From assembly GCA_963210315.1 (NCBI GenBank), contig OY723298.1:310001-374000 (forward strand): a stretch of 64,000 bases of DNA, in the 5' to 3' direction. The stretch's first letter is position 1, and every line of letters begins with the position of its first letter. A program made the position numbers and the translations under genes. Shown in pieces: positions 11,201 to 21,111 of this stretch. Below the pieces are notes generated by a model that searched no databases, had not been told where the DNA came from, and was given only the letters and a program-made list of their open reading frames with translations. Source of the stretch: Rhynchopus euleeides. Taxonomy: Eukaryota; Euglenozoa; Diplonemea; Diplonemida; Diplonemidae.

Positions 11201-14200
11201 TTGACGGCTTCCTGCGCCGCACGCACCGCAGCCTGCGCCACAGCGCGCCCCCCGTACTCGATCCAGCAGCCCACCACGCGCGCGCACACATACTTCTTGT
11301 ACCACGGCGCGTCGTCGCAGTCTTCCTCGCGCCGCCTGCACTCCGAGTACTTTTCATTCAGGTTCCCCAGAACGCGCTGTGCCGCGTCGAAGTCTGCCCT
11401 CCCCGTCACACGCGCCGAGTTCAGCGCCCGCTTCGCCTTCTCGAGATCCGCGCGCGCCTTTGCCAGTCCCGCCTGCGCCTCGGCCAGCCCCGAGGCAGCC
11501 AGCTCCCCGAGGCGCTTCAGCGGTTTGGCCAGGAAGGCTGCAATGTCGGCCAGGCTGTTCGTCACCCGCCCCTTCACGAGCACGTCGAAGTCCACCCCGC
11601 TCTTCACGTCCGTCAGCAGCTCCACCTCCGCACGCAGCGCCCCGAAGGCCATGTTCAGCTGCGCCCGCACTGTCGCGTCATTCAGAAGCATCTGCACCTC
11701 GATATGCTGCGACAGCAGGCGGGCCGCCCCGCGCACCTCCAGCAGCCGCTTCTCCTCGGACAGCTCGACCGCGAAGTACGGGCCCTGCGTCGTGTCGCTC
11801 AGGCTCCGCGTCAGCTCGAGCGGTCCCCACACCACAGGCGCCACCTCCAGCAGCCCCTTCACGTCCTTCTCAGACACGCTCAGGAACCCGCTCCCCCGGA
11901 TCACCTGCCACAGGTTGAATTCCGAGATGTTCACCACGATCCCGGGCTGGATCGTCGTCGACGCGTCCGCAATCGTCAGCTCAACCGATTTTGGCGACGG
12001 GTTGAAGTTTGCGAAGAGACGCCCCACCTGCACCTTCAGCAGCATCCCGGCCACCCCGCTCTGGCACGCGCTGCACCGCGCAATCTCGCTCACCACACGC
12101 CCCAGGTCGATCCGCCTCAGGTCCACCTGGAAGGCGGTGTTCGCAAGGTTGTCCACGTCTGCCGTGAAGGCCACCCGCCCGGACACCCCAGCCACCTCTG
12201 CCCCCCCGATGAAGGCAAGCTTGTTCGGAATCATCAGCGTGGTTGCAGACACCATTGACCCGATCGCCCACGGGAACAGCACCGTCACACCCTTCAGCCC
12301 GAAGGGGTCCTTCCAGTCCGGCTTCACGTCCAGTGACGCCTCCAGCCCGAACCCGGACGGCTTCACGAGCAGCGCCCCGGCAGGCATGATGATGCGCTGC
12401 GGCGACCCGAATGCGATGCGCAGGGACACCAGGAACCCGATCTCCGGCATCCCCGTGGCGCTGAAGCGGAACAGCGCCGCCAGCCTCTCGATGGAGAAGT
12501 GGTCCTTGATAATGTCCACCCGCCCCGGCAGCGCGACGGACACGTCGAGGTCTGTGATGGAGGAGAAGACCCCCTCCAGCTGCAGCCGTGCCGCCTGTGC
12601 GCCCCCGGACAGCAGCCCCCCCACCGGGGTGCCCGACGTCTTCGACACAAGGTCCCCCAGCAGCCCGCTGTGCATCGAGAGGAGCGACCCCACCGCCAGC
12701 CCGCTCCGCCGTGTCTTGAAGGGCCCGAACGACAGCGCCCCCTTCGACAGTGTGAAGGACAGCGTCTCCGCCGGCAGGTACTTCACAACCATCCCGGCCA
12801 GCCCGGTGATGCCTTCGGGGTCCGAGGACCCCGCCTGCTTTGTGAACTGCATCCCGACCCCGAAGCTCCAGCCGGCACGCGAGCTGTCGGCGATCCCCAC
12901 CGCCACCTGGAACCCGACCCCGAAGGCCGTCCCGGTCCCCGACAGCTCCACGCTCTTCTTCAGCAGCGACACCTCGAGCACCACGGTGGACAGCTTGATC
13001 TCGTTCAGGGCCTTGTACACCGGAGCCGCGAACGAGCTCAGCGACGTGTCCAGCCCGCCGCCGCCCCACCGCGACAGCAGCGCGGCAGGAGACATCGGCT
13101 CCCCCGACTTTGCCGCCCCGACCAGCTTCAGCCGTGCCGCGTCGTACGGCAGGGTGAACTCCAGCCCCAGGGTGAAGATGTCGAGGAACGTCCCGCCGAT
13201 CTGCACCGTCTTCAGCGTCCCCGCCGCGTTCTGCGTCACCGTCACCACCGCGTCAGGGATCTCCAGCATCCGCTTCCCCCCGGCAAGCGGGACCCGGAAC
13301 CCGCTCAGTGTCCCGGTGGCCGTCCACGCCTTGCTGCTGCCCCCGCACACCTTCTGGAACGCGACAGACACCTCGCCCCCCTGGATCCCGTACCCCAGGT
13401 TCTTCACCACCACCGTGCCCCGCCCCACACAGTTGCTGGAGTACGATACCGCCAGCGCCACGTTGTTGTCCTCGAACTCCAGCCCCGCCTCCACCGTCGA
13501 GTTCCGGCTGTCCAGCGCCACGTACCCGCTCAGCCCCGACGACAGCTTCCCCTCGACACGCCCGACCCACACGCGCTGCCGCAGCTTCGCCCCCGCCGCC
13601 GCGCCGCTGTCGTGCTGCGTTGCCACCGACAGCGTCACGTCCGAAAGCGTGGTACTGCCGGGACCCTCCCACACCGCCCCGGTCATCCCTGCCGTGACGG
13701 CCAGGTCCCACACGCACTTCGCCCCCACCTGCGTCGGCGTCAGCACCACCGTTCCTGCGAAGTCCGCCGCGTCCGCCCCGGGCACCGTCACCGCCATGGC
13801 CGCCGCCCCCGTCAGCGCGGACGAGCACCCCGGCTTGTACTCAAAGTCGAACGCCCCCGTCATCACCCCGACCACCGTCACCGTTGTGCTGAGCTGCACG
13901 CTCTGCAGCTTCCCCGCAGCGAAGGCGACTGTCGCACGCGTGTTCCCCCCGAAGAGCGGGGCGTTGGCCGCAAAGGTCCCGCTGAACGCACCCTTCGCCG
14001 GCTTCCGCAGCACCACCTGTGCCGACGACAGGGACAGCTCGCCGAGCGACACCGCCCCCGTCGTGGCCGCCGTCAGCGTGTACTTCGGCTTCCCCGCCGG
14101 CGCGCACATGTCGATCGTGAGCCCTGCCGTGAGCCCCGCGACGGAGTCGACCGCCAACGTCCCCTGCGCCGCCACCCCGCTGCACTGCTTCCCCGCGTCC

Positions 14201-15843
14201 ACCTCGACAGTCCCGCTGAAGGCCACCCCGGCCTCCGCCACGTCCAGCTGCCCTTCCAGCGACTGGAATGCGTTGCCCGCCAGCAACGCCGTCACCTGCG
14301 CCGTCACCGCATCCCCGAACTGCGCAGTCCCGCCGATGCTCCCAGACCACCCCGCCGCCACGGTTGTGTTATCCCGCAGCCGCTGCAGGTCCACCTGCAC
14401 GTCGCGCAGCGCCACCCCAAACACCGTCAGCTCGCTCACCCCTGCCTGCACGGCGAACGCCCCGCCGTCCGCGCTGTTGTATTGCACGGTCCCCGCCATC
14501 CCGGACACCTGCACGTTGTCCGTCGCCACCTGCAGCACCATCGACCCGCTCCACACCCCGCCATTTGCGACTGCGAGGTCCATCTGCCCGGACGCCGGCC
14601 CGCTCGCGAGCGCCACGTGCATCGTCGCCTGCTGCAGCTTCGTGTTGGCGAACGCGATCTCCGCCGTCCCAGCCGCCGCCCCCTCCAGGAACGACACAGA
14701 CCCGCGGACCGCCCCGGACCACGCCAGCGCTCCGCCGCTGTCCGCCACCCCCGCCACGTTGACTGCCACGTCCGTGATCTGCACTCCTCCCGCCACGGCC
14801 TGCGGCAGCGACCCCGACAGCTGGAAGCGATCCTTCCCGCACTGGTCGTACGCAAGCGCCGCGTCAAACTCCGCAATCTGCCCCCCTGCCAGCGTCCCCG
14901 TGCCCGAGACCGACAGCTTCGCGCACGACCCCGCAGCCTGCTGGTTCGGCGACACCGACAGCTGCCCCTTGAACGCAACCCCGCTCTGCGACACGCTCAC
15001 CGCCCCCTCCAGCGGCCCGAACACCGCCGGCGACGACGACACGAGCACCGTCTTAACCGATGCGCTGAAGTCCTGCGTCGCGAATGTCCCCGCCAGCTTC
15101 CCCGACCACACGCCGCTGCTGCTGACGTTCCCGCTCCGCTGCACCACAACCCGCACCGCGCTCAGCGTCAGCCCGAACACTCCGACACCCGCGCTGCTCT
15201 GCACGTCCACCGCCCACAGCGCCGCGCGGCTGGCAGTGCCCCGCGTGTAGTGCAGCTGCCCGCTCCCCTCCGCCGCCACAGACCCCGCCGTGACCCGCAC
15301 AGCCCCGCTCCCGAGCACCGCCGCCCCGCTCTTCGTGAAGGCAAAGTCGATGTTCCCGTTCGACGCGACAGGGCCCGACTGGAACGGCGCCGACACCTTG
15401 AACGACGTCACCCCGCCAGCCCCGATCTCGATGCGCGCAGTCCCCGCCTGCCCCTCAAACGACGCACTCCCCGACAGCAGCCCGCTCCACACCTCGTCCC
15501 CGTTGCTGGCGAACGTGTTCTGCAGGTCCACGTGCAGTGACGACAGCTCCGCACCCCACGCCGACACCGGCGCGCTTGCGGATGCCACCACGCGCAGCGA
15601 CACCTGCGCCAGGTGGCACCCGGTGCGTGTCACCGTCCCCTGCGCCTTCACCCCCACCTGCGGCACGTCCACATTCACGCTGCTCGTCGTCACCGGCTTG
15701 CTGCAGTCGAACATGTCTGCGGAGATCCCGTCCAGCTTCAGCCCCGACACCTCAATCTCGGCCGCATCCACCGACACGACGTCCAACAGCCCTGCCGCAC
15801 ACACCCAGGCAGCCAGCACAGCATGCACTGCCGAGCGGCCCAT
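8242..15843 (-). CDS. Giant secreted repeat protein with coiled coil and cysteine-rich C-terminal modules (2,533 aa)
   Basis: Family not recognised by name. The ATG at 15843 gives MGRSAVHAVLAAWVCAAGLL, a clear signal peptide ending near SVDA; an in-frame upstream extension lacks one. Residues about 28-1000 form beta-rich repeats in which WSGxxxGxxxF recurs (WSGLLSGSASF, WSGKLAGTFATQDF, WSGAVRGSVSF, WSGSIGGTAQF). Residues about 1430-1600 are Ala/Lys/Glu-rich and coiled-coil-like, split by a Cys-rich CRRREEDCDD..PWYKKYVC insert (about 1500-1525). From about 1690 to 2465 are repeated modules of the type LAMNGF...C...CPAGxxM.SF......C.RF.F.CC, reminiscent of dermatopontin-like extracellular modules, joined by Pro/Thr linkers (PTPVPTPVPTP near 2480). 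There is no transmembrane segment. It is likely an extracellular matrix, adhesion or cell-surface protein; function is inference. Long plus-strand frames over this gene are shadows. Confidence 0.88.
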   Translation of the reverse strand: MGRSAVHAVLAAWVCAAGLLDVVSVDAAEIEVSGLKLDGISADMFDCSKPVTTSSVNVDVPQVGVKAQGTVTRTGCHLAQVSLRVVASASAPVSAWGAELSSLHVDLQNTFASNGDEVWSGLLSGSASFEGQAGTARIEIGAGGVTSFKVSAPFQSGPVASNGNIDFAFTKSGAAVLGSGAVRVTAGSVAAEGSGQLHYTRGTASRAALWAVDVQSSAGVGVFGLTLSAVRVVVQRSGNVSSSGVWSGKLAGTFATQDFSASVKTVLVSSSPAVFGPLEGAVSVSQSGVAFKGQLSVSPNQQAAGSCAKLSVSGTGTLAGGQIAEFDAALAYDQCGKDRFQLSGSLPQAVAGGVQITDVAVNVAGVADSGGALAWSGAVRGSVSFLEGAAAGTAEIAFANTKLQQATMHVALASGPASGQMDLAVANGGVWSGSMVLQVATDNVQVSGMAGTVQYNSADGGAFAVQAGVSELTVFGVALRDVQVDLQRLRDNTTVAAGWSGSIGGTAQFGDAVTAQVTALLAGNAFQSLEGQLDVAEAGVAFSGTVEVDAGKQCSGVAAQGTLAVDSVAGLTAGLTIDMCAPAGKPKYTLTAATTGAVSLGELSLSSAQVVLRKPAKGAFSGTFAANAPLFGGNTRATVAFAAGKLQSVQLSTTVTVVGVMTGAFDFEYKPGCSSALTGAAAMAVTVPGADAADFAGTVVLTPTQVGAKCVWDLAVTAGMTGAVWEGPGSTTLSDVTLSVATQHDSGAAAGAKLRQRVWVGRVEGKLSSGLSGYVALDSRNSTVEAGLEFEDNNVALAVSYSSNCVGRGTVVVKNLGYGIQGGEVSVAFQKVCGGSSKAWTATGTLSGFRVPLAGGKRMLEIPDAVVTVTQNAAGTLKTVQIGGTFLDIFTLGLEFTLPYDAARLKLVGAAKSGEPMSPAALLSRWGGGGLDTSLSSFAAPVYKALNEIKLSTVVLEVSLLKKSVELSGTGTAFGVGFQVAVGIADSSRAGWSFGVGMQFTKQAGSSDPEGITGLAGMVVKYLPAETLSFTLSKGALSFGPFKTRRSGLAVGSLLSMHSGLLGDLVSKTSGTPVGGLLSGGAQAARLQLEGVFSSITDLDVSVALPGRVDIIKDHFSIERLAALFRFSATGMPEIGFLVSLRIAFGSPQRIIMPAGALLVKPSGFGLEASLDVKPDWKDPFGLKGVTVLFPWAIGSMVSATTLMIPNKLAFIGGAEVAGVSGRVAFTADVDNLANTAFQVDLRRIDLGRVVSEIARCSACQSGVAGMLLKVQVGRLFANFNPSPKSVELTIADASTTIQPGIVVNISEFNLWQVIRGSGFLSVSEKDVKGLLEVAPVVWGPLELTRSLSDTTQGPYFAVELSEEKRLLEVRGAARLLSQHIEVQMLLNDATVRAQLNMAFGALRAEVELLTDVKSGVDFDVLVKGRVTNSLADIAAFLAKPLKRLGELAASGLAEAQAGLAKARADLEKAKRALNSARVTGRADFDAAQRVLGNLNEKYSECRRREEDCDDAPWYKKYVCARVVGCWIEYGGRAVAQAAVRAAQEAVNGALATWNAAVDAANAVVLVVQQSMQLAEATMSYATEVVQNMDRLTSVLGALGNVIEVNAVTFETAASPSEVDVQFALDVTLNQRKVLALTAALDYNAIVGFLQGAVQDAVGGFFGDDNPVKAAIVPQYGTVGCQTGVGGKSGAVVGQKASCPRAIAGFQMNSGGCVGRGGGVQMTMSCKFDDVFDTQVAKVCETRHTGCVALSGVPVANMFAGVGGGLACGDGEAMASWELDDNSGGACPAGKHRFSYKCCSGLDKVAHTVVNTEHSVCFDGSGGVEHMPPVRCDREGVLKAWRVTQGGWGGCTRLEYDCVGKWAASRTDCFDAQYNLFEQDISCGLAMNGFDIGQYGCPQADQARVQTLCQSPESFPLESCHRYESACYDIQGDVSQFWRYDETTRVSIDGTQLWVGCPAGYVMNSLRLEPTGRSDCHRFTFGCCSPKMATVSVRRTTEGGPDISGIGGGRSGVDNNKQFYGHQVHCDYGMAINSLTFHSDYVEYICVGPSASAVPTPAPSVTPAPTQAPAPISPSVQFTENKVACADVGDTPMQVLTNGWIACGGLAMNGFRVRAAPCTQPGVEPWEVRAVQQETRCLARTTLPTDSCRTYMSGCVEESWTGSLLQPQQTWVGCPAGQAMSSFSFGRQNSCNRFFVYCCAIGVPSGYQVRTETRRTSGTGKLQSYGDIGNFDGHKPYCGGRGALNRWSMEGENSVAYRFVYECLVVEAVPAPAPSGSCVQVASTKNALLGAFSCSAMTAMRGFGVTVPPACAQQGQGYVQRQTACQAASVVVVNSATCTQRRSRFCVSKHWDLSAMAPFYGNELKWVVCPLGQVMTQFVIEETASPSGCRYYQMRCCNVHIADTSTHRLRESERTTAAPRGGVLLPNYPDSMEAFAKHVPDCGPRGALNGWAVMKYRQGFAYKCISVELKVDAPTPVPTPVPTPVPTPAPPATPSPPATLPPVGPCGIGGQQICGINGCFCIGGPGPHFPFPF

Positions 15844-18236
15844 CGTGACCTGTCTGGCCTTCCCCTCCTTGTCCGCTTCCTGAAGCCCTTGTTGTAACGA
15901 TATATTAGTCTGCGGTGTGTGGTGTGGTGAGTAGTGTGGGTGAACACGTCGTGCCGGGAACACACACCTGGCATGCAAAGCTCTTCTCGCCACGTTTCAG
16001 CACTGTTGTCCAACAAGAGAACCCGGGCCTGGGGAAGTGAGGGGTGTGGGCTGTGGGCGGGGTCAGGGCTCGATGTTATCGCCATTCTCCAAATGACCAA
16101 AGGCTGGTGTGGGAGGACGGCCAGCCTTGGCTGTACACACTTTTTTTTTGCTGTTGCCAGAAGGCGCCGTGCTGAAAACAGATGCGGATGTGCGCATCCA
16201 GTGACCAGTAGATTTCTTTCGGGAAATGGGTATGTTGGCTTGTGATGGGAGGTGCCTCAGTGTTCTGCATCAAACCGGTGCCAACTTCGACACCTAGATT
16301 GAGGAAGGGCTGAGTCTCCTGCACTTTCGACGAAGAGCCCCTCTCATATACCACAGCCACACAGCCTGGCACAAACTGCGCGTGAGTGTGGTTGCGTTCT
16401 GCTTCGTGCTTACTTTCTGGTGTCGACAATCTCAAGCAAGGCTTGATCTGTCCCATTGACAAGGTTTTTTTTTCGTTGTGTAACCCCCCACCCCCCACCA
16501 CCCGACTATGTCCGGTTTCAGGAGAGAGGGGCGAAACATGATGATGGCGCTGTGTGTGCCTTTTTTGCCGCCACTGTGCTGCCAATCACACACCACCGCA
16601 CATCGGCGCTCGCCATCGGGCGTACGCCGCCCCCACACCACACCTCCCCAGGACCACCAGTACAAACACGAGACGCTGTTGATCAAGCCCCTTCTGCAAG
16701 GCAGAGACGAATGGATCTGACCCCGCCAATCTTCAGAAACCAGGGCAGCAGTGAACAGCCTCCATGTGTGATGCGATGTTTCGATCAACCACGTGTCATC
16801 ACGAATTGTTTGGCGACCGAAAATTACCAGGACTGGCGTACGAAACAGCCAAGCAGCGGCGTGCAGGGTGCTGTAGAAGGCGTGGGGGATCGTGGAGTAT
16901 ATAGGAGAGGCAGTTGCCCTCAGCCTCAAAAAGACTCGCCGCAAGGGGAGGAAGCTTTCAAAGCACATGAAAATATTGTGTAAAAGTGTAGGAGGTGCTT
17001 CGAACCACCCTGGGTGTCGACAATCACAAACAGGCTTGATCTGTCGCATTGACGCCCCTTCCTGCAAGCAGGGTAAAGGCAACGCACTTGCTCGTTTTCT
17101 GTGTCGAGCGAACCCGTGTCCCTGTCCTCCGCACTCTCGTCAAGGGTCTGGGTGGTGGAGGCGTAACCACGGGCATCAAAGGGTAAGAAGGGGTCGCAAT
17201 GTGTTGACGTTTCATAAATTATGGTTTTTTTTTCGTTTTTTAAAGCTGGAGCTTGCGCGTTCAGCAACCTGCACACCCACGCACAAGGCAGGATGCCTTT
17301 CGTACAAACAGACCACCCCAAAGCAATTATTGAGGTTTTGTTTTCGTTTCTAATTTCAGCATGAGGACGGAATGGGTGCGTGCGTGTGCGTGGAATTCGA
17401 GGCGAGCAGGCAATGCCGCCCACAATGCTCTTGACTGAGAAATAGAGCCTACAAAGTGTCCTTCTAACCTCCTTCAGTAACGACGCATATTTGGCAAAGG
17501 ATTATTCGGGGTCAGGTCCAAAACTTGTCGGTGCGCACGAGCGGGGCGGCGCATTGCAGCCCTGTGAGAGGGTGGTGTTCCTGGCGCGTGATTTTGTTTC
17601 AATAGACTTGGCTATCTTCGCACTAACGCAGCAAGCTTTCTTGCCGGCGGAAAAGGATACTTGGGACACACACACACACACACACACACATGCCAAGCCC
17701 TCAAGACTCTTGAAGCGGCCTGACTATTTAGTGTCTTCGTCGCAGCAAGGGGGCGATATATACCACCCTTTTTATTGATTTCACGTGTCAGTGTTTGACT
17801 TTTTCGCAACTTCATTTCTTCCTTTTCTCCCTCTCCAACCCCACCCGTGACACCACCAGGGTTTAGCTAGCCCTGGTCCGATTATCCCCGGTTCTTCGCT
17901 GAAGAGACGCGGCCGGGGGGAGGGGTACGAAGAGTACGCGTCGAAACCGGTGTCACGTCGTGTTGGGGAATCCTTCGGGAGTGCGATACTGAAGGGGAGG
18001 TGCTACTGCCCGTGCAGGGCGACACCGCCTTAAAACTTTGTAACCACACACACACATGCCCTTTTGCCACCCAATCCCAACCATGCTCTTGCAAAGAAAT
18101 ACGCCATTTTTAAAGATCAACATTTTCTTCGTTCCATTGTTCCCCCTGGGACGGGGTGTGCGTCGTGTGATGTGTGCGTGTGTGGAGTGGAGAGGGAAAG
18201 CTCGCGGGTAAAAATGTCAGAAAAGCGGTGCATATC
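15844..18236. other. 2.4-kb gene-free region upstream of the giant gene
   Basis: No frame with family character on either strand. Two diverged copies of a roughly 45-bp block with GTGTCGACAATC...GGCTTGATCTGTC.CATTGAC occur at about 16,420-16,462 and 17,014-17,058, each followed at some distance by a TTTTTTTTTCGTT tract. An (AC)n microsatellite is at 17,666-17,690. It presumably contains the 5' leader of the giant gene. Confidence 0.45.
17666..17690. repeat. (AC)n microsatellite
   Basis: Uninterrupted run of AC dinucleotides, about 12 units. Confidence 0.95.
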
Positions 18237-18724
18237 CCGGGGAACAGAGGCTTAGCTTGGGGGGGTAAACTCGGTCAGCTGACCGAGTTTCAGCCAAACC
18301 CGGAAAAAAACTCGGTCAGCCCAAAAAACAAAAAAAAAGTATAAATTTCTGGTGCCCCTGATTTACCCCCTTTTCACTACGCACAAACTACGCAATCTGG
18401 GGGGGGGGGTCTCGCTTTTTGGTCCCCCCCCAGTTTTTTTTGGTCCCCCTTTCTGTGTGGCTACTGAGACAGGACTGGAGGCACTGCGCTGACCGAGAAA
18501 AAAAAATATTGCCAGAACTCACTATGTACCGTCCGAAAGAACAGGGGAAACACCTGGGCAAGGTTGCCCCATGCCCAGAAACACCTGGGAAGGAAGTGAG
18601 CTCCAGGAGCCGCGTAGTACCCCCTACACACTTCTACGAAACAACAGCTGCAGAGATGGTCCGGATGCCCCGAAAAAAAACCTACACACACACTCCATCA
18701 TCCACACTGCACCTAGGAACAACA

Positions 18725-20983
18725 ATGTCTGGGGAAGAGGAACAGCTCTTCACCATCGTTGCCTCTGTTGAGGGGTTGAGATGCCTCGCGGGGACCATCG
18801 CAGGATGTGTCACCCACGAGAAGCTGCTGGCGCTGCTTGAGGAGGTGGGGCTGCAACCGGAGGGTGACTGTCTCGAGGTGCATCTGCTGAAGGGTGGTGA
18901 CGTTAATTCATTGGAGATGCGGCCTCTCCCAGAAGGCCTGTGGCAGAACGCGCTCCCGGGCTCGGCGCTGTTCCTTCCGGCGAAGGCAGAGACAGTGCCA
19001 GCATCCCGCCTGGACGTGCGCGACTGGGTCGACACCGCCATGCAGTGCCACACCCCTGTCTCTAACATCCACACCCTCATCACCAAGTTCAAGGGCGAGA
19101 CGGTGACCCGCCATGCGGTGGAGATGTCGTGGCAGCAGTCGCTACTGCTACGGGATGTGTTGTTTTTACGGGAGACGCAGGGCATCCGGGAGAACGGCGA
19201 ACTTGTGTTAATTCACGACCTCACACCAGTGTTTGCGGACCCGTCAAACACTACCAAGCTTGGGCACTTTACGGTGCAGTACAGGGTGAACGGGATCCTC
19301 CGCTACCACGTGCTCGCCACATATCTGACGCTGTCATCTGATGGACCCACTACCAGAGTTGACCTGGCCGTCGCCTTTAAACGGTTTTCGGACCTGGCCT
19401 CTTCAGGCCAGTTCTCCGTCCTCGGCAAGGATGACGTGGGGTTGTCCGAGGAGTCGTTCTCGGCTTTCTTTCTGGACCGCGGTGCCAGTCTGAAACCCGA
19501 GCTGCAGAGCGTTGTCGTTGTGTTCGAGCCCCACCACCGCCTGCATCTGGCCTTCCGGCGAGTCATTGAGCCTGACTTGCCCTTCATGACTCTGATGTGC
19601 TATGCTGCCAACTACTGTGCCGCAGCACCAGAGTTCGCCGCCTACCTCCACAGCACGGTAGGCATCACCATCAGCAGCTTCCTGTGGCAGCGGGCCACAA
19701 ACGGCCGCTTCCTCAGTGGTGCAGCTGCCTGCTTCTCGCTGTCGGCTCGCTGCGGGGAGCTCACCGTCGCTGAGCACCTGCACACCTTCTTCTCGATGAC
19801 GACGACGGAATCGTCGACAAAGAAGGTGGCAGTGAAAAACTGCCTTGCTGATCGCAGCGCCATCGACAAAGTGTGCCTCTACGGGAAGCTTTTCAGCAAG
19901 GTCTTGTACCCTCTGCTGACCACCATCGCAGACTCAGGGAGTTTCACCACCGACCCCAAATCGTTGGGATGGCTGCAGATGTACTGGCGCTCGGGGGCCT
20001 TCGACCTCTTCTCTGCGGCCAGGAGTGAAGCGACGCTGGAGGCGTGCAGCTCTGACGGGGACCTGACCGTCTTCCAGAGCGCCACTTCATGCAGGATGGT
20101 GACGGTAGGGCGGCTGCGCTTCCACACCTCGCCGCAGTGTCCCTCCCTCGACATCCGGGAAGTCAGCGATAGTGACCTGGACGGCGTCCGGCCGGATGAC
20201 TTAGTGCAGCACGGCCTCGATGCCTACTTTGGGAAGCAAGGCATCCCAACCGAAAGCCGGCTCATGCCCGTAGTGTCCTTCGACAGCGGCGTGGAGTTCT
20301 TCCGCACCGCCCTGGTCATTATCGGGACGAGCATGCTGGTGGAAGCGGTGAGGTTCGGGGCAGCCAGCGAGGAGACACGCGCGGTGCAGCCGTCGGTGTC
20401 GTTTGGCCCGGCCCTCTTGGAAGGGATGTGCGGGAGGTCTAAGCGTGTCATCGAAGTGGCTGGACACTCATCCGTTCGTGACGACTTTGTCCGTGCTCAC
20501 TGCTGTATTCCTGAGCATTTCTCTGATACTGATTTGAAAACTCTGCATGCTGAGGTTGGTGAGCCGAAACTCACTACGATAGTGCGTTCCCGTATTCCGG
20601 AGACTACGAAGGAGCGCAAGCTTCGGATTGGGAAGCGGAAACTTGAAGACTTGAAATCAGCATTCGAAAAAGAGGAATCAAGGAAGGAAAAGCGAATTGC
20701 AAGAGAGACTGCCCTCAATGACATTGTCCTCCGTTTTGATTATTCCGATAGCTTCACAAACTCGGAACTGATTAATCAAGCTCAAAAGCGTGGCAAGCGA
20801 GGTGTACAGAATGCCTCGAAATCACGGTTGATGCAAATCCTTCGTGAATTTGATAAAGCCCGCACAAAAGAAGAGCTGCAGGAGATTTGTGCCGAACGTG
20901 GGATTGAACGAAACGTTCAAAATGACCGCGTGGACTGGCTGCTGGCAGCTCTCAAGAAGCAGGATAAAAAGGATCATGCGTGA
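18725..20983 (+). CDS. Transposon protein 1 (probable transposase), about 752 aa
   Basis: The larger of the two proteins of the element at 18,351 and the best transposase candidate by size. The frame is open from further upstream, but the first ATG with a clean AACA context (18725, MSGEEEQLF) precedes the well-conserved-looking part; alternative in-frame ATGs are at 18524 and about 18656. Residues about 170-430 look like a folded, mixed alpha/beta domain with acidic residues in ELVLIHDLTPVFAD and TTRVDLAVAFKRFSDL that could be catalytic, but no DDE/D triad can be assigned by eye. The last about 140 residues are basic and helical, ending TKEELQEICAERGIERN...DWLLAALKK, which resembles a SAP-type DNA-binding helix-extended-loop-helix. 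There is no tyrosine-recombinase HxxR...Y pattern. Copy 2 has a 283-bp internal deletion in this gene. Confidence 0.75.
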   Translation: MSGEEEQLFTIVASVEGLRCLAGTIAGCVTHEKLLALLEEVGLQPEGDCLEVHLLKGGDVNSLEMRPLPEGLWQNALPGSALFLPAKAETVPASRLDVRDWVDTAMQCHTPVSNIHTLITKFKGETVTRHAVEMSWQQSLLLRDVLFLRETQGIRENGELVLIHDLTPVFADPSNTTKLGHFTVQYRVNGILRYHVLATYLTLSSDGPTTRVDLAVAFKRFSDLASSGQFSVLGKDDVGLSEESFSAFFLDRGASLKPELQSVVVVFEPHHRLHLAFRRVIEPDLPFMTLMCYAANYCAAAPEFAAYLHSTVGITISSFLWQRATNGRFLSGAAACFSLSARCGELTVAEHLHTFFSMTTTESSTKKVAVKNCLADRSAIDKVCLYGKLFSKVLYPLLTTIADSGSFTTDPKSLGWLQMYWRSGAFDLFSAARSEATLEACSSDGDLTVFQSATSCRMVTVGRLRFHTSPQCPSLDIREVSDSDLDGVRPDDLVQHGLDAYFGKQGIPTESRLMPVVSFDSGVEFFRTALVIIGTSMLVEAVRFGAASEETRAVQPSVSFGPALLEGMCGRSKRVIEVAGHSSVRDDFVRAHCCIPEHFSDTDLKTLHAEVGEPKLTTIVRSRIPETTKERKLRIGKRKLEDLKSAFEKEESRKEKRIARETALNDIVLRFDYSDSFTNSELINQAQKRGKRGVQNASKSRLMQILREFDKARTKEELQEICAERGIERNVQNDRVDWLLAALKKQDKKDHA

Positions 20984-21111
20984 TAAAATGAAAGGGCTGC
21001 TGCTACTCTTCACCCCCCCCCCCACCCCCCGCTTTGATTTCGTTGCTGGATCAATGCAGTGCCTTCAATCACACACTTCGCCCACTCCAGGAGAATATTA
21101 TACAAGGCCCA

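Noticed and set aside
11078..15250. Plus-strand frame of 1,390 residues opposite the giant gene
   Set aside because: It is a GC-rich shadow: the minus strand has a signal peptide, recurrent WSG motifs and patterned cysteines, while the plus frame is Ser/Ala/Pro/Thr-rich with no domain.
16432..17082. 216-residue minus-strand frame in the intergenic region
   Set aside because: Cys/Trp-rich with no repeat or domain pattern, includes the diverged 45-bp repeat blocks, and starts and ends arbitrarily; not supported as a gene.
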